Below are positions 22,536-37,200 of a DNA stretch of 64,000 bases, one piece after another (positions within the stretch are counted from its first letter, which is position 1; the number at the start of each line of letters is the position of its first letter). The translations under genes and the position numbers were made by a program. This DNA comes from Melanocharis versteri (lineage: Eukaryota; Chordata; Aves; Passeriformes; Melanocharitidae), in NCBI GenBank assembly GCA_013397845.1, contig VZTG01008547.1, forward strand, positions 2,199,508-2,263,507, in the 5' to 3' direction. The notes under the pieces are model-generated. The model was not told where the DNA came from. It saw only the letters and a program-made list of their open reading frames with translations, and made no database searches.

Positions 22536-25500
22536 CTATACCAAACCTGTATATGTACACAACTGGAGTTGCCTCCACACAACTCTTTTTCTCTACACCT
22601 CCACTTTGAATGTTTGACAGTATTTGGCAGCTGCCCAGGACAGCTCCAAAAACCACCGTATCTCAGAACACAGCAGGTTTGACTGAAGGAAAGTCTCCAA
22701 AGTGAACATGAACAACCACAAGTGAAAATGCCTCCCCTTAGAAACACTAGATCAGTGTTCAAAAGTCTCACTAAAAATAGCTCAGTGTTAATAGCCAAGC
22801 AGCACTTTTAAAATTTTCTTTCTTTGCTCATGTTAAAATGGAGAAAAGGCAAAAGTATAATTTCAGACAGCTTATTATTAGAATGTTTTCAAAGACAGTA
22901 TGCTCTTACAAGGGCCCGCACTATAATACATCTTTCAGACTATCTTATCTTTGCATTCGTGACATTTCTGGAGTTAAAATTTAGTAGGAGCTGCATTAAG
23001 TGTAGGGGTTTTTTAATACAGAAGTTACAGAACAATCTTGAACATTAATATTGCACAAGGAATATATTCTCGTTTCAAAACAAAATCAACAAAAACACAT
23101 TTTAAGAATAAATTATCTCTATCATGCTTGACTACAACCCCCTGAAATACCTTGGCAAAATTTGTTTTCTGTTTGTATAGCATATATTCTATCCTAACAG
23201 CAAACACACTATTAAAAATATCATGACAGAATATGCAAGTAAGTTGGAGCAACCTTCTCTCTTGTACTTCCCACAGTTCAGCAGAGATAGAGTTTACATA
23301 GATCCCATTTTATTGTAAAAATATATTTAGTTTTTTATCACTGTTTAAGAATCTGTGTGAACAAAGCATAAGGACAGTGTTTACCTTGATTAAGCACCAT
23401 GCTATGAAAAGGTTAAACAAGGTGCACAGTCTTTGGATAGGATTCACTTCACTGAACTGTACTGAAGTTAAGCAAAATAGGCAACTAGATAGAATTGAGT
23501 AGGGAGAGACAGGAATCTTCAAAAGATCATTTTTTTCTGACTTTCAAACAGCTATCTTAAGAGACTATGAAACAAGATTAAATTTGCATTCCAACCCCTC
23601 ATGTTTAGTAATGATCTAAAACAGCAGATTGTGCTTATTTGATCCACCAGCATCCCCCTCACCCCCCATTCCCTCCCTACACACAAAGAATCTGGGTTTG
23701 CTGGAAATTCTTCTGTTTCGAAGGGACCTTAAAGACCGCTGTGAGATGTCTTTTTCTTGAAATTTAGAGGTGGGTTCCCTCAGACCTTATAATCTTTTCT
23801 TTTCCAGAAACATCTTCAAGTGATATTCTTCCAGTTTTTCTGGGCATCCTTGTTAGTAACAGCCATGCAGGCCTGAGATGCTCCAAGTGTTGTCTCTCAG
23901 GAAGAGGCTTAGACAGATTTTCAAAATAAACCCCCAGTTTACTAACCAGAAAAACATGACTTGGAGCTAAATAAAACCTAGAATCCAGGGGGAAAAAAGC
24001 CATATATAAACTGGGACAGATTCTAAATCTAAGGTAGTTGACCATGACTCTAATAAAAAATAAACCTGAATGAGCCCTGACACATTTTCACACTTAGCTT
24101 CTCAATCCTCCTCTCCTTGCCATCCCACCTCTTGGACTGTCATTCAAAGCACTCTGTTTCCAACAGAACAACCCCCTTCCAAACCACTGACAATTCAGTG
24201 CATAAATAGAGATTTTCTTCACTGTGGCAACTTTCCAAGTAAGGACTGTGAGATCATCATACGATTGTTTTTACCACAGAACAATAACAACTCAGTACCA
24301 CTATACAATAATTAATTAGGAAGCGGAAGAGGAAAAAAAAGGAGAAGCCATACTACTCTCGCCTGATATTTTTCTCAGCACTTAAAAACCTCAGAATCCC
24401 ATGCTGAGCACTTAATAATAAACAAATAACTAGAGACCTAAACATAGTGCTGCCAGAAGTACATTAAAAATGTTTCTTGCTGTGGTATTTTCCTCCTGCT
24501 ATTTTATGAAGATTTCTGGTAAAGAGCAACCTGATCAATATCTTAATAGTTGACAAAGCCAATTAGAGCAACTCAGGATTTGCAACAGAGCAGAAAGCAC
24601 ATTACTCACCCTTGCTCAAAGGAATCAGCTCCTTTTCAAACCCAGTGTTGGGACAAACCAGCATCCAGGCAAAGCGCAGCTCTTCACTAACATACAGTTT
24701 TAGGTTTCAGTGTTTGCCAAACTAAGGAGGTATCTGGGGCAAGGGCTGTCACTGGCTGTAAGTGCTGCACCTATCATTTGTCACTACAGGCACATCAGGG
24801 ATCTACAACCACAGTTTTCACTTCAGAGCAAGCTTTTCTCTCAGTTTTGGGTTTTCTCTCAGTCATGGGTTTGCTATCCAGCAGTCAGCTTCGAAATATA
24901 TCTTTGTCACAGGCTAAGCTTGACATGCCTTTGTCCAGCCCTACAAATTCACTCAAAGCCTGATTTATCACACAGCTTTCCCTGTGCAGTGCAGGGGAGC
25001 TGCAGGGCAATACAGCAGACAGTAAGCATCACACTCCATAGGAGTTATCGAAAAGCGCAAGCTGCCAAACAGCCTAAGTCCAAAGAATCCAAGCAATCAT
25101 TGACCTTCATAAATCTTTAAGCTTCTACCTAACTGTACATAAAGCATTCTCCTACTGACTACTGTCACGTATTATACAATTATCACTATGCATTCTATGT
25201 TGGTTAAATATTTTATCCATGTGCTTGGTGCACGCACAAACTCAATCAGTAAGACGTGCTGTATTACTCGTATTCAGCTCACATCCCCTCTAAATCACAC
25301 AAGTAGACACTTCTGTTTTGATATCATAATCTTCCTACAATATCATACTGTTACACATAGACCTGCATTAGTCCTCTGGTGGTCTGCAGACATCCTGCTT
25401 GTTGGCTATCACCCAGCTGATATCAGCCACATTTCAAAGCTCCCCATGACTCCAGAAGCAGAGCTGTGGCATTTACATTTCCCATTTTACCAGTCTTCCT

Positions 25501-25568
25501 GACATATCCAACACAGCCGTCTCAGACTCCACTTGTAACAGAAGTACCTTGATCATCCCTGCAGCTTT
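22536..25568. other. Non-coding stretch between two CR1 fragments
   Basis: About 3 kb without an identified gene. A 25-base CR1-like piece (gaagggaccttaaagac near 23720) is too short to call. Minus-strand candidate exons 23385-23461 and 24610-24681 are described under findings. Confidence 0.45.
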
Positions 25569-25795
25569 TCACAGAATGGTTTTGGTTGGAAGGGACCTTA
25601 AAGACCAACTAAACCTGCCATGGGTAGGGACACTTTCCACTAGACCAGGTTGATTAGAGCCCCATCCAACTTGACTTTGAACACTTCCAGGGATGGGGCA
25701 TCCACAGCTTCTTTGGGCAACCTGTTCCAATGTCTCACCACCCACACTGTAAAAAATTACTTCTTCATATCTAATCTAAATCTACCCTTTTTCAG
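25569..25795 (-). mobile_element. CR1 LINE fragment, 3' end
   Basis: Plus-strand motifs in order are tcacagaatggttttggttg, gaagggaccttaaagacc, acactttccactagaccagg, acttccagggatggggcatc, caacctgttccaatgtctca and ttcttcatatctaatctaaa. They match a reverse-complemented CR1 3' untranslated region and ORF2 end. The element is heavily 5'-truncated and non-coding. Confidence 0.9.
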
Positions 25796-27204
25796 TTTTC
25801 TCTGCCTCTATTACATACTGAGGTGAAGTTTCTCAGATACTGCAAGAAGTGCTGCACACTTACTCTAGATCAGGTCCCAGCCCAGATGCACCCAGCTGAG
25901 ATCGCAACTGGAAATACCTCTTTTGACACTTGCCTGTACCCCATACATCATCTTCATGATGGTGTCAAATTGACAGACTAAAGACAAACTTGAACCCACT
26001 TACCCTCATATAGGCTTTTCTCCTTCAAAATCTTCCATTCCTGAACTCCCTCTTCATCGGAAAAGTTGTTGCATTACTTCCTAAGATGAGGCTGTAGCAC
26101 CATCCAGTTTCAGGCACTCAGCACTGATGCCAGAGTCAGGTGCCCAGGCTCTGTTAACAGTCAAGACAGAAAGCAGGAGTTGGGTGCCTAATTAAAAATC
26201 TGCCTCTTTCTACTGATTACATAAGAGCTCAGACTGTCATACTGCTAATTTTGACACCAAGGTTAAACTGGGTAAGTGAATTCATGACAATGTGTGGCCT
26301 GACACTTTGCTGGGTTGAATTCCATCCCTGCAGTATTGTCTAATTGTCCAGTTAATAGTATAGTCATTCCATCTAAAACTGCGCACCAGAAATTAACGTC
26401 CTCCTCCCATCCACAAGTTTCAACAGCCTGCTTTCAATACAGCATGCCAACAATATCAACTCCAGAAAAAAACAAAACAAAACAAACAAAAAAGCCTCAA
26501 GACAACTAAACAAGTCGACTCCCAGATAATAATTCATCACATATACCTACCTCCTTCTCTGTTTCCTGTGCCAGTTCTTTGGGTGCGTTTGCAGTTCTTA
26601 CACTAACCTAATCCTCCTCCACCTTGAACAGTAATTTTGATGCAGCACCATGTTAAATGTCTCAGTAGAATCCAGAGAGACCAGATCTAGCCCATTTATT
26701 TTTCTAGAAAACCTACTTTCTTATTAAAAAAAGATATTAGGCCAGTTTGACATGACCTATCTTAGCAAAATAGATTGTGTTTCGTCCTCCCTCCACTCAA
26801 CTCCCATGTCTTTAATTATTTATTCCTTAAAAAAATTTCTAAGGTTATTAGGGTCAAATTAATAAGCCTGAAGTTGCCTAGATCACATTTTCCACATATA
26901 TATATAATTCAACAGTATGAGTAATAAAAATCCTCTAAAAAATCTTAGTAATGGATCTATATTTCAGTCACACACAAAAAAGGTACCTTTAAGAAATTCC
27001 CAATTTGGAATCTCCCAATGGAGCAACTTAAAAAGTCATTCTGACAGCCAGAAAGTCTGATTGATTTTAAAATATGAGAGATGCAAAAACTGGATGCTGC
27101 TTCTCAGAAATGTAAAATCATGAGTAAAACACCCAAGACTTCCTGAAACCTCCTGAAACCACAAAAACATAGGATAGAGCTAAAGCCCTCGTATAACTTC
27201 ATAT
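25796..27204. other. Non-coding stretch, about 1.4 kb
   Basis: No gene or named repeat. There is an A-rich simple stretch at about 26466-26493 (AAAC repeats). Confidence 0.45.
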
Positions 27205-27255
27205 GTGTTGGACTCAATGACCTTGGGGGTCTTTTCCAGTCTTAATGATTCTATG
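27205..27255 (+). mobile_element. CR1 3' tip remnant
   Basis: About 50 bases read gtgttggactcaatgacctt, gggggtcttttccagtctta and atgattctatg. This is the terminal sequence of a plus-strand CR1 with a single ATTCTATG-type end. Only the extreme 3' end is present, as in very short 5'-truncated insertions. Confidence 0.75.
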
Positions 27256-27974
27256 GGAGATCCCAGTGCAAGTCTGAAATGTTTGTGGGATTTTGTTACA
27301 CAAGCCTCTAAGAGTCACACAGCTACCTTAAATTCTCATTATTCACTACAATTCCTTATATTCACAAACTATTGAATATGCTCACGTAGACTTTTCGATT
27401 ACTTGGGTCACTCAAGCATGAAACATCTGGAAAAGTTTCTGTTATAAGGCATGATGATTTTCATGATAATATTCAAAGGCTTTTTAAAAGAATAAACACA
27501 CTATTCATTTCAAGAAAACTGTTCAACATGCTGTAAGAAATTTTTTTGTTTTTCTTCCTCTTCTTGTTTTTTTAGCATTTTGGTATCTCTACCAGCTTGA
27601 CATACAAATGCAAAAAAAACCCCAAAACCTCAAAAGCACAAAACATTTCCTTAGTCTGCAATTTTAAGCTCCTTTTCTGACCCACATTTGCATTTCTCTG
27701 CCTTGAGCTGAAAGTAATCATCTTGTTAAAAGGTGATATTTGTATATGTCACCTCCTTCAGACAAATTTGGCCTGAATTTTAATACACTTACTTATTGCT
27801 TCATTCTCCAAACAGCAAAAGTGTGAGTTGTGCATCTCGGTGCTTTAGAAGCAGGTTTGTAGCTGTCTGCACATCACATAATAGTCAAAATAGGCAAGCA
27901 GTTAAGATTTCTTCTGAATATCACGGATAAAAATGTCAAATTGTGCTAAATTAACATCTATGAAGCCTCCAATA
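27256..27974. other. Non-coding stretch between CR1 fragments
   Basis: About 0.7 kb of AT-rich sequence with a T-rich patch around 27541-27575. Nothing else seen. Confidence 0.45.
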
Positions 27975-28290
27975 GGAGGGGTAGAAGTGGGAGGGCAGGC
28001 CCCAATCTCTTCTCCTTGGTGAGCAGTGACAGGATTCCAAGGGAATGGCATGAAGCTGTGTTGGTAAGGTTAGGTTGGATATTAGGAAAAGGTTCTTCGC
28101 CCAGAGGGTGGTTGGGCACTGGAACAGGCTCCCCAGGGCAGTGGTCACAGCACCAATCCTAACAGAGTCCAAGAAGCATTTGGACAATACCCTCAGGCAC
28201 ATGGTGGGATTCCTGGGGCTGTCCTGTGCAGGACCAAGAGTTGGACTTGATGATCTCTGTGGGTTCCTTCCAACTCAGGAGATTCTATGA
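27975..28290 (+). mobile_element. CR1 LINE fragment, 3' end, well preserved
   Basis: It contains ggccccaatctcttctcctt, ggttggatattaggaaaagg, ttcttcgcccagagggtggt, tgggcactggaacaggctcc, gcatttggacaataccctca and gagttggacttgatgatctc, ending caactcaggagattctatga. These are in CR1 order on the plus strand. Translation of part of it gives LDIRKRFFAQRVVGHWNRLP, the end of ORF2. It differs little from what I know of the family consensus, suggesting a fairly recent copy. The 5' limit is approximate. Confidence 0.92.
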
Positions 28291-31200
28291 TCAAATAAAT
28301 TCTGGTTCAGCAAGGCAACTCGGCTTAGGGGCAGCACATGAGCAGACACATAACTATAAGCTTCAGTTCCACTGAAGCAAGCAGAAAAGTTAAGATTTCT
28401 CCTGGTGTAGATTTTAAGACTGACCTGACTTTTTGGGAGACCTTGGATCACTGACAATTGCTCCTGACTTTACCAAGGGCTGCAGATCCTCAGTGTCTAC
28501 AAAGGACTTCTGTTGAGATATCTGACTTCAGATTAAAGATAGGAATTTGAAAATTTTCCCTGCCATCCCCAAAGTGATGAAAAATCCTGCACTAAAGCTA
28601 AAAATAACTATGAGCCTATCCTGCTATTTATTCTTCAGAGAGTGTCATGCTAGTAATGCCTCAGTCTGAAGCAAACTGCAGATTTTTTGTCTTTTATTGC
28701 AGTGCTTCAAGCTATTGCAGCCCATATGTATAGAGACCATACAGAATGCTTTCAAGTGTTTGCAAGTGCTTGTACTGCACAGTCCAGACCTTCTGATGTG
28801 GGGAAGTCTGTACCTGAGGACCTACACGGTCACTTTCTATCTTATCTTCCCAGCTAAATGCAAAATACTAATGGAAGTAGGAAATTATCCATATGCAGAG
28901 TTTTCAAGATTGAAAGTAGCATGGCAGGCAGCTGGTTTTGAAGGTCGTTTTAGATGGTTCAGATTAAGTGTTAATTCTCTCAGTATGTTTTAGTGAAACA
29001 ATTATTACTGAAACCCTCATTATTATTCTGTGGTAGTTCATCTATCCCACAGATAATGCTGAGATTATTAACAATTAGGTACTGGACATTTTGTAATTTA
29101 AACATCGTAACAGCTTTATAATCAAAATGCAAACACAGGAGTAAAATTAATGTTATTGAATTGAATGCAAGCTTGGACAGGATAAAGTTCCGAACACTTT
29201 AAAGGGCTTGATGTAAGAGTAGCATTTAATTCCACAAAAAGCTTGATTTTTGTGCTTGCACAGAACATAATATAGATAAAATATTTGTAAAAAGAGACAG
29301 AAGTCGCAAGAAAGAACCAAAGTAATAGCCCACAGATCACTGTCATTTCCAGACACTCAAAACATTTGAAATTCTGCCTCTGCCTTCTCCCTGACTATGT
29401 GCCCTCTTCAGCCGTTCTCATTAGCTATGCGACATCATGTCCTCTTACTCTTCTTTCTTTCCCTCTCCCTGCATTCAGGCTCTATTCGATATCATTACAC
29501 CTTCGTGTAACATATTACTCATACTCAGTCCTTCATCTCTCTCGCCACTGCTAAAAGCCATGGTTAGCTCTGTATACTAAAGCCAGCAGCCAGAAAACCC
29601 TTTAATGGAATACAGAATATTACAGAAAGGCCAAGTGCCACACATTATGCACTGACTGCACATGTAGTTACTGCAATTATACATACCACGTCGGCACGGG
29701 GCATGAATCGATCTAGCATTAACAAGAGGATGATGAACATTATGCTCTAAGAAACAGGATCACTGCACGTTTATCACAGCCATGCAGTCACACATGGCCT
29801 GCTCTGAATTTATACTGTACAAACTAGCAAGAAGGAAAAAGGAACAAACCAGCAAATGCTGGTGGTTTTTGTTAAAAAAAACCCAAACTGTAAAAGCAAA
29901 TAGTAAACGTGCAGTAAAAGCTAACAACAACAATCATAAAGCAGCTTGCTGGGCTTATATTAATGATCACCTCTCCTTAGTCAGTCACCCATGCTGTTTG
30001 TCCACTCATCATCTACACCAGTATATCCTTTACCAGGGCACATTTTCTAGAGATGTCACCCATAGAACTGACTGAAGAGAAAGCTGTGACTGTTACTTAA
30101 AAAGGGTGACATGTCTTACACACACATTAAGGAGCCTCAATCAAAAAAATCATGTGAAGCTTTCCATATGCAACATGGAGTTTGACTTCTAATAAAGAAG
30201 CCACCAAATCTACATCAGTGGAAACAAAGCATGCACCAAAATACCAAGAAAGCAGGCAAACAGAAGTGGTGGCGTTCTCTTTTCCTTCTCTCCTATTTTC
30301 TCTCCAGACCTACTCTAACACAAAGCTTCAAGCAGGTAGTGTGATCTGACAAAATATGGAGTGGGTTGCACAGCCAGGGCCATATTTGAGAAACACTTGA
30401 TTAGGATGATATGCTGTCCCTGTAGAGGAGCCCCAAATGCTGGTTTTTAGCTCTATTGTTATGGATTTCTTCGCAAGTGTGGAGACAAACCCCACAGGGG
30501 AGAAGTCATAGCTGTCTTGGAGTAGAATGGCAATTCTTTTTTAATTTCTTCAGCAAGAAGCAGCACTGAATTGGACGGAGATGCAGGATTGCCTCCGGCA
30601 TTTCTTTTCCAATGCAGACAATGATTAATAAAAGAAAGAAAGATGGTATGAATGACTAGTATTACTGCAATTCCTTTTAAGTCACAATATAGCTATAGGG
30701 TCTGGCAATGCTAATTTGCTGCTGGCAACTTTATCCTGGCCTTCTTGGGATGGAGAAAGACCTGTAAGTGCATGCCTGATTCCCAAGTTGTTCTTCACTG
30801 AACAGTTCAAGATGGTGAAAGGAAAAAAATTACACATAAGCCCCTAGAGCATCCTGTTGTGTGCTCTATTCCATTCTGCCCCAATTAAACGAGTCCATGG
30901 TATCGACCATTTGCTTTAATTTCAGATGTAGGCACAATCATGGCAGCATACCTCTCTAGACTTTCCAGTAATTGATTCTCGGTCTGCATTAGGACACACA
31001 TTTGACACAAGAAAAGCAATGCTGCACGAGAAAGTGCATCTGCTGACTTTGTCTGCTTGATCTTACGAACGAATTTTATCTCCCTAAGCAGGAGCAGGGG
31101 AATAACATCTCTGAGAAGTCAATACTGTTCACCATTGACTCTACTCCACCATTCATTATTTGCCGACCTCTGTAAAAAGGGCACTGAGGGCACTACATCA

Positions 31201-34200
31201 GAGACAAGGACACTGAGGTGCACCCTCAATTTCTGCATATAACCATGAGCATCACATTTGACCAAGAGCATCCTGTTTCATCTCTCCCTACCTCCTATTC
31301 CCAGACCACCAAAACCTCCTGCCTCTACCTGAAGACTAATTTTATTAGTCTGCTTCACATTGCCTTGCAGTTTGGGCCACATCCCCCATCTCATCAGCAC
31401 ATGTGCCCCAACTTCTCTTACTCTCTGGAATATCAGAAGCAGCTGCTCAAGCTCAACACACAGCTGCTCTGCACACAGGAAGTAAGAGGAGTCTTATGAC
31501 TGAACTTTGCTTGGAAACAAGTGGCCAGGAGTCTTCTCACTTCTGCTAACAGGAGCCCCAGCAGGACAGATTTCTCTCTCAGGGCCTAGTAATGTGACCA
31601 TCAGCCTCTGCACCCAACCACACCACAGGATATAAAGTAGCTCTTTCACTGTGAAGAAGCAAATACCTGGCAAATGTTGTGAAGCGCCCAACAGGGTTCA
31701 GTTCTCATCCTGAAGGATACTGCCCTATGCTACAGCAATGCTCAATGACAGGCAGACCGGCCTTCTTCCATCTCAGGAAGTTTAAGAAGAAAAACTAAAG
31801 AATGACTGGTTTGTTCCTATGGTAGAAACAGGCAACAAATATTGGCCTATCAGCATAGGCTGTACTTCAAATCTCACAGACTTCCAGAAACACATAATTT
31901 GACCAAATACAAACATATCATACTGTCACTAGCTACTGAACTATCTCACCTTCTGTGGACAATGCACCCAAATAAGAACAGCAAACCTCTGGCCAATATA
32001 ATGAACTACCCACAAAACAAATCAAAGGGTAAAAGCACGCCACTGGTACCAGAACACTGGATCTTGTCAGCACTTAGCTTTTTCCAAGGCTGAAGTTTCT
32101 TTAGATTTGTCTGCCTCTAATTTATGATGAATCTTTGAACTCCTGCCTTCAGTGTCAACAGATCATCACACATTACAGTAGTAATCACTAGAATTATATT
32201 ACCTTACTCCACCTTTCACAAATGAAATTCAGCATGTGTATCCAGTTCTTTCTTTCGTGGAGTCTGAAAGACATAAAAAGGACAAATTATTTATGACTGA
32301 ATAAATCCAAATAAACAGGCTAGTAGTATAGGATTTTGGGGGGCTGGGGGTGGAAGGGGAGGCAGTAAGTAATAAATATAGGAACAAAACCCCACTAAAA
32401 ACCTGTGAAAAAAATGCTGAGTGTTAACATTTTATATCATAGCTTCTCTACCATTTGAAACAAAATTGTTCATTCAGTTTCACACCTTCACCTCTTTATT
32501 TACACTCAGAGAACAAAGTCTGTACAACTGGGAGGTAGCAAATAACTCCACAGATCAAATTTTTTATCTTAAGGTCAAAACACAAACTTTTCAAGTAGTA
32601 TGCTTTCCAGTATGATTTTTAACCTGAAATATTTGCCATTTTGCTTCCACAGAGCACGTTAGGAATCTTTGACTGTGGTACCACAAAACTGTGGCAAGTC
32701 AGCAGGTTCCTATGTGGAGAAGATGCTTCTCTATTAAAACGTACAGATAGGGCAACCATATAAATATATACAGTAAAATTAGGAAAAGTAAATCTTTAAT
32801 CCACAGAAAAATGCACTGATCAGTCATAAGCAAAGCACTCCTCAAAACATTAAATTCAGGGAAGATTCATACATAAAGCAGTGTTCAAATTTGTGATGCA
32901 GTAACCAAGATGCAACTCATCAGTTTACAGCAAAACTCACAAAGGAGAACCACGACTGAAGTAAAAAAATAAGTTAAAAAGTACTAGGATAAAACAGCAC
33001 ACTACAGACTAACAAGAACTTCTGCTACCAATTGGGAGCTTATCAGTTGAAGAAAACCAAGAAGAAAGAAGGCCTTCGATTCAGATAACGCAGCCACAAA
33101 AAGGGAGATACTGCACTAGGGTGTACCAGCCAATGTGCTCTTGTCGCTACAAGAAGCGGCAATGAAACTGGGTCAGAACACTCGCTACAGCAAGCTGAAC
33201 ACCGTCCAGCTCAGTCTGCAACATGTAGAGAAAGGCTCATGAGCCACCTTCTACAGAAACACTGTTAAACTCAGCAAAGCGCAAGCTGAGATGAGTTAAA
33301 TTTGCTTTTCAGAAACACATGACAAGGGCTAAACACCACCGAGGGGAAAAAAGTGTTAAGATAAACAGGATGTTAACAAAGTAACAAACCTAATCTTAAT
33401 AATAACAACAAAGATAGTTTAGCCAAGGTTAACCTTCTTTTCCATACAAAAGGAGTGTCATGCCACTGTTAAAACTAGACTTAACAACTCAGGAAACTCC
33501 ATCCAGCCCTGTGCTGAGCAAAACTCACCAGCAAAGCATCTAAAATTTACAAAATTATACGTCTTCACAGAACTGGCCTGCAAAGCAGCTTAGGTTTTGT
33601 TCGCTTTTCATTGTCCAAGGTGAAGGCAGAACAAATTCGAGGTTCACGTCTATGACTATCAGTTCAGACGAGAAGTTACAAAGCATTTATTTTACCCTGG
33701 CTTTTTGTCCTCCATGAGGACAGAGACATCTAACATTATATGGACCTCTTCTCAGGGTTAGTGTGATATGCAAGTTTTCATTAAAAAAGTCATATACTAT
33801 TTAAAAGCATTTTTATTTTGGCAAATTCAGTTGCAATGTTCCAATTTAATATCCTTTATAACTTCAACTGTATTTATTTAGTATGGTTATTTTTTTCTTT
33901 TTCCATTCTAAAAGCAGGGCTATTACTATGAAAGCTCCTAAATACTATGAAGGCTACTCCCAAGGCAAGTCATTGCCAGTCACAATCACAAGAACAAGGG
34001 CTGATACCATGGGCCTACTACATCACAATCCTGTAATATACTGTACCACCATTCGCATTCAGGACATCTAATAGAAATACTTAAACCTGGTCAGTTATTA
34101 TTAATTTAATTTAAATGAAGAAATTAAAATGGCAGAGATGATAAAAATTCTGTTTACAACACTGTGACAAAAACCAGATTAGTTCTGTGGAGACAGGCAA

Positions 34201-37200
34201 ATCCTTTTCAACTTTGTGGCTTAGCTCATACATCTGTAAAACTGAGACAATGCAACCTAGTAACTACATCGAGCTTCTCTGCTGCCAAGTTATATTCGTA
34301 ACTTGTTCACTACTTTCAGGAAGTCACACCCGTCTTGCAAAGCAACACTGAGATTAGTGATGTGTTTTAAAATCAGCCCATAAGCGATATTTAAAAAAAA
34401 ATATTGTAACTTCTGCAGAGAAGGCAGGACTTACCTCCCAGTCTCCCTGCAAGTTCTGACCTGCTGCAGATGCCCTCCTGCTCTGCACCCCTTCTGAAAG
34501 GAACTTTGGGTTTTCAAGTACATTTCTAGAGTCCGTCTTCATGTTCTCCTCTTTGACACAACCACAGGTTTTATGGCACTCCAGTTCTGTTGCACTTTGG
34601 TACCTGATTCAGAACCGTCAAAGTGCAGCTTTAGCTATAACGATTAACTGAAGACCAGCAGCATATGCCCAGGTATTACATTCCCAGAGATGACAAAGGC
34701 ACTTGCAGATGAACGATTCTAAATGGGCACCAATTCAAGCCACCCCTTCTCATCCTACATCGTAAAGTTTTTTAATTATATTGCCCTGTAATAGCAGTAA
34801 AACCATAGCAGAGTGTGGTAACGTACTACCGCACAAAAGGACCATCTTCTTGATATGTTCTCCCTTCTGTCTCTGGCCTTTTGCAATAAGACATCTTCAT
34901 TACAGAAAAAAAAAGATTCTATTAAAGACTGCAACATAGTTTTGCTTAATTAAAACCAGACAGAAATTGTTTTGCAATTGACTAATGATGGCAGTTCAAA
35001 CCTTAGAGCTTGCTGCCAGATTTTAAAAGCCATTCAGATCCTTCACTGTAAGGAAATCATATATAGTGAGGCTTTTTTTCTCCCCACTTATACTTGCATC
35101 CAGGGTTACCACACAAACTGAGGAGAACATCAGTTCTCAATTAAATCTGCCACACCATTATTCCAAAGTACTGCAGAAAGCGAAGTGCATGACACTATTT
35201 TCTACAGAAAAACATCAGTGTGATAAAAACTAAACATAAAAATAACAGGGAGTATACGTGCACCCACTGGAAATCCCTCACTTACTCCTCCATGTTCCCT
35301 TCTTCCTTCTTTCTCCCTCACTGGATAGCAGCTAAATCATTCCAGGAAGGCACAACTAACACTTTTCCTTTGCGATTAAATGTGGTGTCAAGACCTCTGA
35401 AGGTACCTGCAACCCACGACACCAGGTGTGATTTTGTCAATTAGTTAAACAGGGAAAAACAGAGCTACTTTGACTGGAGGCTAGCCTTGATAACTTTTGT
35501 CCAACAGATGTGCTATTCCCTTGAGAGCTGTGCCAATCTAAACTACTGTCTCCCATTGCTTGTCCTTACTTTTCTCCTCCTTCTGTCTGTCAGCAAAATG
35601 GCACACATTGGTATAACCTAAACTTATTTTAATAAAAAATCCAAGCACACCACACCAAAAGCGACAAAAACAAGACTCCACCACCCACCCCACTTCTCCC
35701 CAGAATACTTGGAGGGGGAAAAAAAGAGCAAAACAGAACACTTTGCAAAAGGTCCAATGCAAAACCAAAGCTAACAGGATGGGGATGGGGAAGGATTGTT
35801 TGCTGATTATACTGGCAAATTTGAGGAGCAAGAGCCTCTGCAGTGGACAAGAAGCTGAGGATGAACCACATGACAGCAGAGCTGCAAACTAACACTCATT
35901 CAAAGCAAGTTGTTAGATCGGGTGTAGCTCAGAAGATATTTCCTGTAAACATATTTTAAAGGCTCAAGTTTCCAATAATCAGCCTACAAGCACAGGCAGC
36001 ATGTTCTTTTTCTAGCAGACAGAAGGTAGACTATACTGTGTGTCCTGCTGTGCTCTGTCTGATCTCCTTTGCTTTGTGGCAAATAAAATACTGCATCATC
36101 TAAACTCTTTTGAAACTATATATGATTTCCCGAACTCTTTCTTCACTGCCCATTTTGAAATACCAGTTTACAGGAAACATAAGAACATAAAGAAGATTAA
36201 CTCACTTCATTCTGAGCAAATCATTACTGTGATCAATGTGGCACCTCTTTTTGCAGTACTTACACAAAATGCTATCACCATTACACCAAAATATACCCTC
36301 CAGAAAAAGAGTAAACTTGCCTTGTCTTCATCTGACTTCTCCAGAATTATTACAGATTTGCTTGCATTATGTATGCAACCTGTACTGTGCACATTATGTA
36401 CACAACATTAAAATTTTATCTATTCTCAGCTCCTGGCTGTGAAGAAATAAAACACACATCTGCAACTCTATCTATCACTTGGTTGCAGCAGTGCTTTGGC
36501 ATTCCTAATACTAGGCCGTGTTCCTGAATGAGTCACAACTTCACGATTTGAATGAGTCGGGCAGAAACACAGGTACAATTTACCTTGCTCTGCACCTGTT
36601 TTTCATGAAAAGGAAGTCAAAGCACACAGCAATACCTCCCTAGGTCGAACACACAGTCAGAACCCAGTGTGACCCAACATTAGGTCTATTCCTCAACACT
36701 GTCAAATACACACCTCCATAAAGTCAGTCTAGATAAACAGTGCAGTCCTGCAAAATGGGAAGCCAGGAAGAGAAGATTACAAAAGAAAGTCTAAAGGTCA
36801 AACTGGTTTGTGCAAGTAGATCCTGTATTTCATATTCTATTTTACACACTAAAGAGAAGACATGGCTTTATTTCACAAGCATTACCGACCCAACCATCTG
36901 CTGCATATTTATGCAGGAAAGATGAGGTGACACGCAGGACCATGGTGCACCAACTGTGAACAGTTTTGTAATAGTGTTGACAGTAAATGCATGGTGTCCA
37001 CTATCTAAAATTCTTACTCCCTTCTTTCACTTATTCTATCAGTGTCACTGTAAGACACATTTTACTTAGCTACCAAATGCCCACAATGCCTCTCTCTTTT
37101 TTTATCATGAGAGGCAATGTTTTCAAGCTAGATAATATTTCACTGTAAAACTAAACATCCAAGGAACAATGGCTGGAAATTATCTTCACCCATTGTAACC

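Noticed and set aside
23711..23740. CR1-like piece gaagggaccttaaagac
   Set aside because: Under 30 bases and without flanking CR1 sequence.
24710..25120. Plus-strand open frame of 136 codons
   Set aside because: No similarity recognised, and overlapping frames on the same strand are equally open.
36040..36411. Plus-strand open frame of 123 codons
   Set aside because: Random-looking composition, no known motif, overlapped by other equally long frames.
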